From Perilla frutescens (lineage: Eukaryota > Streptophyta > Magnoliopsida > Lamiales > Lamiaceae), in NCBI GenBank assembly GCA_026008535.1, contig BRKX01000006.1:3928501-3992500 (forward strand): 64,000 nucleotides of DNA, written 5' to 3'. The position numbers were made by a program, and so were the translations under genes. Positions 32,082-43,265 of the stretch are shown piece by piece (within the stretch, counting starts at the first letter, position 1; each line of letters opens with the position of its first letter). Below the pieces are notes generated by a model, which made no database searches, had not been told where the DNA came from, and worked only from the letters and a program-made list of their open reading frames with translations.

Positions 32082-35079
32082 CTAGTATACCACCTGTGCG
32101 ATGCACATGGGATGTTATTAAAAAAATATTTATGTACAATAATAAAATTATATTCAATTATGAATTTCGCATATAAATATATGAATTATATCGTTTGATA
32201 TATAAGTTATTTATGTATTTTTCATTATTGGAGAAATAAGCCTTAGCGGTTCGATCTAGCCGTACTAGAAACACCCAAGTTGGTTGTAAAATTGAGAAGG
32301 CAGAGTCCTGGCTGCCCCGTTTGTCTCGACAACGATTAATCGGCCAATTAGGCACGAATAATTTTTTCAATTTTTTTAAATATTTCTGTTCAAAATATGA
32401 TTAAATAAAAATTTTGAGGTTTTCCACCCTTTTATACAACAACTTACATCCCAATGTTTCAATCTACAATCAATATGGAATGTAGAAAAATTAGAAAAAG
32501 TTGCGGAACTAATTTGACGTTTCGATTTAAGATTACTCACTCTTTTATATAACCTACATCCCAATATTTCAATCTACAACCGATGTGAGATGTAGGGTAA
32601 GCGAAATTTAATATGTAAATAGAAATATGTAATTATATATTATAAAAAAATAAAAATGCTTAGGCGAAGACAATCTAAATGGATTTTGTATGTAACTTTA
32701 TGAATCCACTTATGGAGAAACAAACATCATAGTCCCGATGATTGATATATAACTTTAGAACTTCACAAATCAACATACACGCGTACACACACGAATGAGG
32801 AATGATAGAAAAAAATATATTTTTTATTGAAAAAATCAAATACGTTATCTTTAAAGATTTTAACTCATTAAAAGATTTTGGATGTGGAAGTTGAGTTTTT
32901 TAATAATTTAATTAACTTAAAAAATTAAAAATATTTCAAATTAATATAGTTAAAATATTTTATTATATTTGTTTAATATATTTAATTCAATTTTAATTCA
33001 AAAATATTTAATTTCTAAAAATTTAAAATGTATCGTATTAAATTGATAAAATCAAATATCAAATATTATACTTGATCTCAGTTTATAGAGATCATTGTTG
33101 GGCCTCATAATTCATAATTTGTTCATATACAATATTATTTCTTTGTTCTTTAATGTGGGATAAATTTTGGTTTAAAATTAAAATATATAAGTTTTAACTA
33201 TTTAAAATATCTTTAAGGTTGAAAACATAAATATGATAACTTGAAAATCTTAAACTTATATGACATTAAAATGATAAGATCAATTAATACATTTCGAGTT
33301 TCGACCATTCAAAATTTAAATATAGTTAATTTAAAATTTTGTATGCAAATCTTGATTTTTTAAAATATATTTAATCAATGAGAATTTCTAAATACGCCAC
33401 TGAATTTTCTTTATACACCACTATTAAATTTAATTAAAAAATAAATAATTATTTATTTACATAAATATCATTTTTAATTTTAAAATTTACTTAAGAAATA
33501 AAATAAAAATAAAAAATCCCCTCCTTCCCATCCCAGTGACCGCACCCGCCATATTGCCCCCACAATTGCTCTCTCCTTTCGCTCCATTTATGCTAATTCC
33601 CATTTCTCTCATCTTCCTCGATTTATTTTTTTTGTAAAAATTACTTATGAAATCAAATGTGTATATTGATGTCGTATATTTTTGGGGCTAAAAAATTGAT
33701 TTCATTAACTTCTCCAATCATAGGATTTGTCGCATAAATGTTTGGAGAAATACATATATCTGATTGAGAAGTTGAAATTTGGAACATGGTGTTGTTGACA
33801 TTACTTTAAAATCTGGTGACATTGAAGGATTTGTCGGAATATTTTATAAATCTGAAAAAGGGTTTTGTCAGAGTTGGAACACAGTGTGGACATCAACTAC
33901 GTCCTTCTCTATTTTATTTTAGAAAAAATAATAATTACTGAGGAAAAAAAAAAGATGGAAGATCAGGAAGCAAGGTGACGGCGACAGAGGCGGCATGTAT
34001 GTAGTATGAAGGGGAGAGAGTAAGGGTGGAGAATATTTTTTTTATTTCTTTTGATTTTTTTTAATATATTTTCATAGTGAAAGGATAAAAATGACTTTTA
34101 TTGTGGTGTGTAAAGAAAAAATGTGAAAATATGAAAAAGATGTGTGGTGTATGAAATAAATATGGTGTAGAAAAAAAATGTTGATATATTTAGAAACACC
34201 CTTAATCAATTAAAGAGTAGAAAATTTAAATCAATATTTTTAAAATATTTCATTTGAACTATTTAATATATAATTCAATTCAAATCTATAAATTTAAAAT
34301 ATATTTAATAATTAATATTAAAATAATAATATCAAATATCTAAATATTACACTTGATCTCAGCTTAGAGATCAAAAAAAGTGGAAATATATTTGTTGGGA
34401 CTCACAATTTATAATTTGTTCACGCATAATAATATTTGTAAATTTTTTGATGTGTGATGATTTTTGTTTGAAAAACTAAAACTATAAGCTTTAAATATTT
34501 AATTTATATATATATGCGTATATATATATATATATAATTCATGACATAAATATATTTAACAATTAATTGTCAGGTTCTATTAATACATTTAATTCAAAAA
34601 GATTTAAGTAGATTTAATTTAAAATTCTCGATGAGTATCTTGATTAATATATTTAATTGAAATTTTGATGTGGATTTGGAATTATTTTAATATATTTAAT
34701 CAACTTAAAATTTTAAAATAGTTTAAATCAATATATTAGAACATTCACTGATAACACTTAAAAGAATGATAATTAATATAAACTTATGGTCCATTGTAAA
34801 GAAAAAAATAGGTGTTCATAAAATTCACATATAAATCACGATTTAAAGGCCACATAATTTTTTTCATTGAATGAACAAAATAATTTTTGATAAAAAATAG
34901 TATTTTTGCAAAATAAAAAAAATAATTTATAATATTGAAATTCTAGTATTGAAAACTATATAATATAAATATTAATTAATTAGAAAATATTATACTTTTA
35001 TTTATAGAAAGTGCATTGAGGCGGGAAAACTTATTATTACTATTTATACTGACTATCTTACTTTTAGATATAATATAGA
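32082..35079 (-). mobile_element. Helitron on the minus strand
   Basis: The minus strand ends with CCATGTGCATCGCACAGG, a hairpin-capable sequence, then ...ACTAG|T at 32082, the standard CTRR-type terminus. The candidate 5' end is A|TCTATATTATATCTAAAAG at 35079, like other Helitron starts here. The interior is AT-rich with no Rep/helicase coding, so it is non-autonomous. It contains a nested MITE (33380-34201). The 3' end is firm; the 5' end is less certain. Confidence 0.55.
33380..34201. mobile_element. Mutator-type MITE
   Basis: Flanked by an exact 9-bp duplication TTAATCAAT (33371-33379 and 34202-34210). Termini GAGAATTTCTAAATACGCCAC and, inverted, GGGTGTTTCTAAATATATCA share TTTCTAAATA. 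The centre holds a C-rich then purine-rich segment (33520-33610 and 33950-34030) unlike the AT-rich rest, possibly captured host sequence. Confidence 0.82.
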
Positions 35080-35199
35080 TATACATCTCATTTGATTAAC
35101 CCTATCACAAACCCTATTTTAGGAAAATATAATTGAATAAGATTTTGTGGCATATATGAGATATGAGTATATTTGTTATTGATTCTCTATTTTAAATTT

Positions 35200-35493
35200 A
35201 TTATTTAAAATAAACATTTACATATATATGTGTGTGTCATATATTTAAAAAATCAAATTGTTGTTTATAAAATTACGTTATTTGAAAAAACCCAATCTTT
35301 TATATAATGTGTATTTTCAATTAGTTCCTAAACTTTAATTTTCCTTTTATTTGTTTAACTACACAAAATTTATATTTTTATCCTTATTGTTCTCTTAATT
35401 CTAAAATTTGAAAACAATATATAATAATTCAAAAAAAAAATATGAATTGAAAAAAATAATAAATTTATGCATGGCACGTGAGAAAAGTACTGG
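35200..35493 (+). mobile_element. Helitron B 3' part
   Basis: Ends TGCATGGCACGTGAGAAAAGTACTGG|T at 35493, a degenerate match of the Helitron A terminus with CTGG fitting CTRR. Upstream sequence 35230-35350 resembles Helitron A 14215-14375. The 5' end is not identified. Confidence 0.45.
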
Positions 35494-35574
35494 TGTTATA
35501 TTAAAACTCCTACGTAAAAAGGCAACAAGCCTAATTAGAGTTCAAAGAGAGAACTAAACCAACTCAAAATTTAA

Positions 35575-36127
35575 TTAAAAAGGAATAAATAAATAAACAA
35601 ACTTCATCTCGTTCTCGCTCGAACATATGTAATCTCCAACTCCAATTCCAACTCCATCAGTAGAGAAGCGATTCTGCATACAATTAATCGAAATAAATTT
35701 CAAAATGTCATTAGCAAATAATAAATTAAACTTTATGGACTTCCAAATTAAATACATACATCAAAATATGAGTAGTAAATATATATAGCATAATTAATTA
35801 ATTACTTCAAATCTTCAATGGGTAAATAAATATAATATACATACATACCTGATTGATGAAGGATTAATGTTTCTGGCGATAGACAACTTTGAAAATCAGG
35901 TGATTGTAATGTGCATATTGCGACATGCTATTTATATCCATGTTTTGGTGATCAAAATTACCTAAATGATAAACAATACGATTATCACCAATCCTCTCAG
36001 CTACCTTCAGGTAATTTCCTTCAACTTTTACTTCAAAAATTGGTCGTGCTGAACCTTCTGGGGTTCGTGTAATTGGAAATGTGAACACAAAGAATTCACC
36101 ATGCTGTGTTGGATTAACACCATTCAT
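35575..36127 (-). pseudogene. Small unidentified gene, copy 2 (two exons)
   Basis: Exon 1 starts at 36127 (MNGVNPTQHGEFFVF...) and reaches YRQKH-stop at 35864. At the position where copy 1 has its donor, this copy has 24 extra bases including TAA, then AATCAG|GTATGT. Exon 2 (35673-35575, 32 codons, NRFSTDGVGIGVGDY...) follows a good acceptor TATGCAG and is in phase with the exon boundary of copy 1. So copy 1 has a donor but a bad acceptor, and copy 2 has a good acceptor but a stop before its donor. Alternatively the product simply ends at KH, giving 87 residues. Function unknown. Confidence 0.55.
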
Positions 36128-36248
36128 ATTTTTCGGGAATTGATTTTTTATTTTTATTTTTTTTACGCAAGAAAATAAAATAAGTAATGATTGATTTCGA
36201 AACTATGTTTTATAATGCGTATTTGGTGGTACGGTGGTGCATGGCTAG

Positions 36249-36257
36249 CTTTATATA
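36249..36257 (-). promoter_or_regulatory. TATA box of small gene copy 2
   Basis: TATATAAAG on the minus strand, about 122 bases before the ATG. The flanks match copy 1. Confidence 0.7.
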
Positions 36258-36391
36258 GGACCTAGTTTTTGTCACGAAGGAAGTTGTAATTAATTACTAT
36301 TTATTATTTACTGCATTATTTTCCTTAATTAATTGGTTACAAAAACTTAATTATTTCCTATTAATATGTTTGCAATACACACATATGGTAA

Positions 36392-36432
<41 letters not shown>

Positions 36433-36918
36433 GATTATATCTACTTCCTAATTATAAACATTGATTATTAAAGTTAATTATCTCCTATTAATGTGTTTGC
36501 AAAATATACGCACATACATATGGTAACAATATATAGTATTATATAATACTTCCTAATTGTTAACTAGCATTATATGGTTGACTGGTTCATATTTGGGGGT
36601 TCTGTACTCATGGTACTATTACTATGTCTACGACTTGTCATGTCTATTGTGAAACAACACAACACAAACATGCACATCAGCTGCCTCGATCCACATCAGC
36701 AAGAATAGATAGATATTTAACTTAGTTGGCACCACCTTTGTTTCTAGTTTAGCTATAAATAGTTGTAGACTTTAGATTGTAATCACTTTTTGCAGAAATC
36801 AAAATGAGAGATATTTTTCTCATTCACGTTTCTTTTGTTTTCTCATCTTTTTCATTTCATCTATTAATATTAATATATTATTAAGGATTGTAATTTAGTA
36901 ATTTACTTATCTTTTATT

Positions 36919-36957
36919 AATTGTATTTTAGCCTTGAGTCAAGGCTAAAATACAATT
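36919..36957. repeat. Perfect 19-bp-arm palindrome
   Basis: AATTGTATTTTAGCCTTGA, one G, then its exact reverse complement. It could form a hairpin or cruciform. Confidence 0.97.
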
Positions 36958-37389
36958 AGATTGTAGTAGCCTAGTTTGTTGGAAATTGGAATGCTCTGTG
37001 TCTCCATTAAATATAATTCACACACGAATATCCTACAAAAATTATTAATGATGAAAATCAAATAGCAACTTATTCCAGTCGGGTGGAGCTGGATTATTCC
37101 ACTATTATTATTATAATAAACCAATAAAGTAGTTCAACAATAAAAGAGACGAAAGAGAAAGGGACGAAATAGAATTCAATAATCGTTACTCAATATTGAT
37201 TTCTAACGCGATTTTTTCATCTTAATTCTAATTGAACAACACTTATAAGACATAATTAATTAATTATTAATTAAATATAATTGACTAAAAATTTAAATTA
37301 CCAATGGCGATGAGTGTGTGTATAATAATTTATTAATAGTTGTTTTATTTAATTGGTTAAAAAGTTAAAAAATTTAATTAAAAAAAAAT

Positions 37390-37558
37390 CGGGCCTATAG
37401 TTGGCCCGAATGCCCGACGAGCAGCCCATGGGCTGGGCTGGGCCTGTGAAAATGTGGCCCGATAAACTGTCGGGGCCGGGCCAACCCGACCCGACATTTG
37501 TTCAGTGGCCCGATGGGCTCAGGCGGGGCTGGCCCGGCCCGACAGTTTGACAGCTCTA
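37390..37558. mobile_element. hAT-like GC-rich terminus (one end only)
   Basis: Rich in GGCCCG/CGGGCC motifs and ending TTTGACAGCTCTA at 37558, like the right ends of the complete hAT elements nearby. No matching left end or 8-bp duplication was found. Confidence 0.4.
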
Positions 37559-37941
37559 CTAGCATATATATGCTAATGGCTTCTGCTTTCAACCTCCTGC
37601 TGCTGTGACAGTGATTCATGTATTATTAATGTTATAGTAGTTATATGAAACAAAATGTGTAATGGCCTACACGGCTTCTACCCCTCTCCCGCTACTTGAT
37701 CAAATTTGTTTCGATATAGTTGTTACCCCCTTGGGCTTGTCCAAGGTTTATATCTTACAATACACTTGTATAATTATTTTTACTGCTTTATAACACACTT
37801 TTTTTACCCATAAAGAAATATATAATTCTTCCTAATAAACATTGATTTTGTGTTCAAATCATCATAAATGCCAATTAAAGTTAATAAGCACATTTCCTAA
37901 AAAAAAAAAGGATAATAAACGTAATGAACTGTAATATCCAA

Positions 37942-37972
<31 letters not shown>

Positions 37973-37973
<1 letters not shown>

Positions 37974-39433
37974 GGGGTGGTTATAGTGCAAACCAACCTT
38001 AGTGTAAGAACTAGGAACCCATCTCACACTATATAATTCTTAAAGATCTATGGCCTAGATTTGCTTAAAGGGGTGTCGATAATTCTGTAATATTTGAAAA
38101 GTTTTTCACGTGGTGGGTATTAACATAATTTGGTAATGTTTATAAAAAGGCGCTGCGTAGTTGATAACAATATCGTCATGCTAATGAAGTATTATCATCA
38201 TGCTAATGAAGCTTTATCGGTATGTTAATAAAAGTTTTCTCATATTGTTAACGAAAAATTAAATTCTAAAGAGTGATTATAAATTCTAATGGGATGGAAT
38301 AAACCATAATTCAGATATAATAGACTCTAATGATCTAAAAAATAGAATTATATTCTAAAAATTAATTATAAACCTTAATTGGATAAATAAACCATAGCAA
38401 TATAAATATACAATGCTAGGCATAATGATATTATTTTATCAGCACTGCAGATAAACTATATTGACAAAAACTTGTATGAGACGGTCTCATACATGAGACG
38501 GATCAATACATGTGAGTTAATGATACTTCACTCATAAATAATGATAATTCACCCATAAATAATGATACATGTGAGTTAATGATACTTCACCCATAAATAA
38601 TGATACATGTGAGTTAATGATACTTCACCCATAAATAATGATACTCACATGCGGGTATAAATAATGATACTCACATATGAGTTAATGATACTTCACCCAT
38701 AAATAATGATCCCCGCATATGAGACGGTCTCACCCAAGTCTGCCCCAACTATATTAGCATATGACAATTCATCGTGAGCATAAGATATAAACCATAAATG
38801 GATGAAGAAAATCCTAATTTATATATTCTAATTTGATGAAATAAACAATATATAATAATCAATTAGTAATTAGAACATAAAAACAAAATCATAAAAAAAA
38901 TTATAAGTCCTAATTGAAATGTATCATAGTAACAATATAAGTATGTGTACTACGTTAACATTATATATGACAATTATTCATTAGCACAATGAATACAATA
39001 TGTTAGCATATAACAAATGCTTCATTAGTATACGTTATATAATGCTGACAAACCATTATTAAAAGCTAACGAAGACATTTTCGCGCTGAACACGAGTAAA
39101 AATGTATATTTTATATTTTTTGTCTATATTATTTGCACAAATATATCCATGACCGATCTTGAAGTAAATAGCATTAAAGAGCTTTAATTTGATATATTAT
39201 TTGTATTGATCCAATTAAAGACGAGTGAGATATGATCGTTTAAAAATTTTAAGGTTTTTTTTAAGTGATGACATCAATTTTTTTATAAAGATTGGACGAC
39301 AACTATACCACCACCTCATTTTTTTTCCTTGACTTTGATATTAAATCGCAATCATTAGATCATCTAGTTGGATAGTGTAAGATGGGTTCCTAGTTCTTAC
39401 ACTAGGAGAAGATATATTTTTGATCCACTCCCT
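37973..39433. mobile_element. TIR element inserted in (TA)n
   Basis: The inverted repeats at 38000-38032 and 39373-39404 pair over 33 bases with one mismatch (core AGTGTAAGAACTAGGAACCC). Outer ends GGGGTGG and CCACTCCC abut TA runs on both sides, as in TA-microsatellite-targeting MITEs such as rice Micron. No coding sequence. A second element (38463-38746) is nested inside. Confidence 0.72.
38463..38746. mobile_element. Nested MULE-like MITE with 38-bp tandem repeats
   Basis: Exact 9-bp flanks AACTATATT (38454-38462 and 38747-38755). Ends carry CTTGTATGAGACGGTCTCAT and, inverted, CTTGGGTGAGACCGTCTCAT. The interior is mostly repeats of about 38 bp built from TTAATGATACTTCACCCATA and AATAATGATACATGTGAG. 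Confidence 0.8.
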
Positions 39434-40091
39434 ATATATATGGAATGGATCAAATGTAAATTATTCTATAATGTGTAAATTATAAATCAATCTCCCACCA
39501 TCCATTTAAAATAATACACGACCAAGATTAGGAGAGAAATTGGTGTCAATTTTGTAATTTTTGCTATTTTTTTTCAATCTATGGGGGTAATTTTGTCTGT
39601 TTTTTGGAAAAAAACTAATGTCATCTTGACTCAGCATCTAAAAAATTTCTTAAAAACTTTGATCATAAATTGCTCATTTTTTATCAGATTAACGTAAATA
39701 ATATATTAAATTAAAGGTCTTTCAATCATCTTTCATTTAAGATTAATGAAGCATATATTCATTTGAAAAAAATATGGAAGAAAAATACAAAAGATTCATT
39801 TTTCATACGTATTCAAGCTCAAAATACTTCATTAACATATGATAAATATTTCGTTAGCACACGGCAAGTGTTTCATTAGCATCAATTATATTGTTGTAAA
39901 TGTTTATTCAATCGCAATTAGTATGCTTCGTTAACACATGACAAATATTTCTCAGGATTAATTATATTATTATAAGGATTTATTCCATCTCAACTAAGAT
40001 ATGCTTCGTTAGTATTATGATAAATGTTTCATTAGTATTAATTATATTAACATAAAAAATACATTAATAATTAAGATTTTTTTTTTGTATG
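39434..40091. other. AT-rich spacer
   Basis: No gene seen. CATTAGYAT-like motifs recur (CGTTAGCACA, CATTAGCATCAATTATATT, CATTAGTATTAATTATATT), suggesting an old, unassigned repeat. Confidence 0.45.
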
Positions 40092-40483
40092 AGAATGTTA
40101 AGAAATCAAAATTTTACCCACACATATAAATATGGCTAAAAATATGATTATATGTGAGTGTAACTTTTTATCCACACATAATATAAATGTCAATATGTGT
40201 GATTATATTTTTGCAGGTAAAAAGATTTAGCTACACATACAATTATGTGTAGACAAATCATTAAGTTTTACCACACATACAATTATAAGAATGTCAAGAA
40301 ATCAAGATTTTACCCACACATATAAATGTGGTTAAAAATATGATTATATGTTAGTCTAACTTTTTACCCACACATAATATAAATGTCGACATGTGTGATT
40401 ATATTTCTGCAGGTGAAAAGATTTAGCCACATATACAATTATGTGTAGACAAATCATTAAATTTTACCTACACATATATGTCT
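40092..40483. repeat. 196-bp tandem duplication
   Basis: AGAATGT(T/C)AAGAAATCAA starts units at 40092 and 40288. The whole unit repeats with few changes, and each contains several ACCCACACATA / TATGTGTG pairs. Confidence 0.93.
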
Positions 40484-41139
40484 CTAAAGGTGCAAATTAA
40501 AAGGTTAACTAAAAAATCTTATATCTTTAGATATTTAATATAAAAATTATTGCTAAAAATAATTTTCCCACCAAAAGATTGTTGAATTTCAAAATTAGAT
40601 TTGAATAATCATTGTTCCTTTTTTGTTGGACTTAATTTTAATGACCATATATAATAACAAATGTAAAAAAATCTATAATTCACAATAGTTGTAAATTAAG
40701 TTTATTTTGTTATGATAATTTTATTATTTTTTTCATAATCATAATTATTAATAAATAAAATTATAGTTATCTTTCATTCATTCATTCTTGGCATGGAAAA
40801 TACTCTATTATAATTATATAAAACATACAATGCAAGTGTAAGCAATTTTATGAGCCGCGGAAACTTGTATAAGTGATTCAAAGTTCAAACACAATAAACA
40901 AGTTCAAATACATATGTGAATTCAGTAAACACTTCAGTGTATGTAGATTTAAATTTACATAATATAACGGGTCAAAATGCATTAGACGGATCAAATATAC
41001 CTAAATCCCGTCCAAAATCTGCCCCAGGGCCCAGGTGCGCCCACCCATGGCATCTGAGATTGACACGCCTCGTTCAACCCCCATTTTTTTTCTTTCTTTT
41101 GGTTGCTGCTCTAATGGGTTTGAGCCTCTTACTCTTGTT
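40484..41139. other. Spacer without recognised genes
   Basis: AT-rich, then a moderately GC-rich stretch (40980-41130). An 80-codon open frame at 40916-41158 has no recognisable domain and ends inside an hAT element, so I do not call it. Confidence 0.5.
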
Positions 41140-41664
41140 TAGGAATGTTAATGGGTAGGGAAGGGTAGGGTACGGGTATTCTTTCCCCATGCCCTACTAT
41201 AATATAAAATGTCCTACCCATACCCTACCCTATTACCCTATCTTCTACAGAGAGTAGGGTCCGGGTATTATCCTACGGGTAATTGGATACCCGCGGGTAA
41301 AATGGGTTACCCGTTTAGATTTATTTAATAATTTATCACAATAAAAAATTCTCCAAAAGCGAAAAAAATTAATAGATGAGTTCTTTTGTCAAAATATAAC
41401 CAATACAAACAAATCAAATTCTTGCGATGCCACCATAACAACAAAACTAGAAGTTTAACTAAAAAAGTATATATATATATATATATATATTTAATATATT
41501 AGGGTAATCGGGTAAAACCTTAATCCTATACCCTACCCTTACTCTAATAAAATTTAGCAGGTACGAGTAGTACCTTACCCGACCCGAATCTACGTGTACT
41601 ACACGCCCCTATAACCAGTTTACCCGCGGATAATTTTACCCTACGGGTAAAGTTGACATCCCTA
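41140..41664. mobile_element. Non-autonomous hAT element
   Basis: Exact 8-bp duplication CTCTTGTT (41132-41139 and 41665-41672). Termini TAGGAATGTTAATGGG and, inverted, TAGGGATGTCAACTTTAC. The interior is full of TACCCTACC/GGGTAGGG motifs. Confidence 0.92.
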
Positions 41665-41816
41665 CTCTTGTTTCATACTTAATCCACTAAGATCATATTG
41701 AGTTACAACAAGAATCTAGAAAAATTTCAAATTGGTCTACTAATTTATTTAATTTTCAATATTCGTAACTAGAATATAATTAAATAAATTAAATATTATT
41801 TTTATTACACTAAAGA

Positions 41817-41849
<33 letters not shown>

Positions 41850-41989
41850 CTATCAATTTAATATATATTTATGAATATGTTTTCTTCTTTAATTCGGTCA
41901 TTTCCCATGTTTAAGATATATATCTATTAATTAATTATCTCTGCTTATGATAGCTATAATTAATTAATATCTCTTTAATTATATTTTAG

Positions 41990-42219
41990 AGTATATATTT
42001 ATTTTAAAAAAAATTATCGAGCACAGTGCATGGTCTCACTCATTAGTGTCGGGAGAGTGCACTGCGCAAGACGTTGAATAAAATTAATAAATTAATTCAA
42101 TTTAATTTTACAGTTGAAAAATTCAATTTTAGGTATATGTTTATTTTAAAATATATAATTATCGAATGTAGTGCACGAGCTATGCGTTAGCGTTGGGCGA
42201 GTACATTGCGCGAGATGTT

Positions 42220-42220
<1 letters not shown>
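41990..42220. repeat. Diverged tandem pair of about 140 bp
   Basis: GTATATNTTTATTTTAAAA...TTATCGA...GTGCA...GCGCNAGANGTTG occurs at about 41991-42077 and again at 42133-42219. A (TA)n run follows. Confidence 0.75.
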
Positions 42221-42258
<38 letters not shown>

Positions 42259-43209
42259 GAAAAAATAAGAAACAATTAAAATTTGAGAAAAAAACTAAAA
42301 AAAGGAGTGAAGAAGTGGGACCACTAAAATAAAAATCAAAATGAGAAAAAAAGAGAGGGACCACTTTAATAAGTCAAATAAGGTCCGTAAGATGAATAAG
42401 GACACCTCCTCATATAATTTAAAAAAAAAAAAAAAATCAGATAGCCCAATCTATTTTCATTAAAAAAAACATCCTCAAATTTAATAAATAATCTAAAAAA
42501 TCCTCAAATTTAATAAATAATCTAAAAAATTCCCAATATGTAACTACTAACCACACTATATACAATGCGCCAAATCTATATATATATTATAACAGACTCA
42601 TGCAATTCATTTTTTTCCACCCATTTGTAAGGATATTTTAGACAATTAATAATACAATAATTTAATAAGTATTTAATTTAATATTACATGCAAATTTCAA
42701 TCATTAATATTTTTATAATTAATGCAAATTATGTGTTACTAAAATTAACATGTGTTTATTCATTCATTCCTAATAAATTCCATTATATTCTATATAACTA
42801 ATTAGAATATTATCATATAATTATGTTAATCACGTCTATACAAAATAAATTACATATATATCCTACAATTACTTTAGTTAATCTACAAGAATATTAATGT
42901 TAATCAAAACATGTAATCATCAATTTATATAAATGTAAACGATCTTCAATTACGTTAATCAAACAATGTAAGTTTTCGTAATAATAATAATAATAATATG
43001 TTTACAAAATGTTATTCATTTCTATTTCTTTGAAGTCTTTTTTAATATAATTACATTTATTTCTGTTTTTTTGCTATCTTTTTTATCTAATTTTTATGAT
43101 GTTGCAAATTAAAAGAGTAATGGTCGTGATTGTTTGAAGTAATCATTTTTATCATATTATATATTTTTCCTTTATCATGGTCTTTTTCTTGACTTTGTTT
43201 CACATACAG

Positions 43210-43265
43210 ACGCGCGCGCACACACATATTAGTGTGTGTGTGTGTGTGTGTCCGCGCACGCGCGT
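43210..43265. repeat. Alternating purine-pyrimidine palindrome
   Basis: CGCGCGCGCACACACA, a short TATTAG spacer, then (TG)n and CCGCGCACGCGCG. The two halves are roughly complementary and strictly alternating, with Z-DNA and cruciform potential. Confidence 0.9.

Larger units (their letters stand above)
36558..37830. other. Insertion interrupting the duplicated upstream region of copy 2
   Basis: Upstream similarity between the copies stops at about 36557 (TACTTCCTAAT) and resumes near 37832 (CTTCCTAATAAACATTGATTTTG, compare 18868). In between are an LTR-like segment (36640-36960, with GCTATAAATAGTTGTAGAC), a perfect palindrome and an hAT-like GC-rich end. Confidence 0.55.

Noticed and set aside
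36640..36960. Complete solo LTR in the copy 2 upstream insert
   Set aside because: A TATAAATAG motif and LTR-like text are present, but I could not find TG...CA ends with a 5-bp duplication, so only an LTR-like fragment is mentioned.
40095..40483. Possible CRISPR-like spaced repeats
   Set aside because: Eukaryotic context. Only two 196-bp units without unique spacers.
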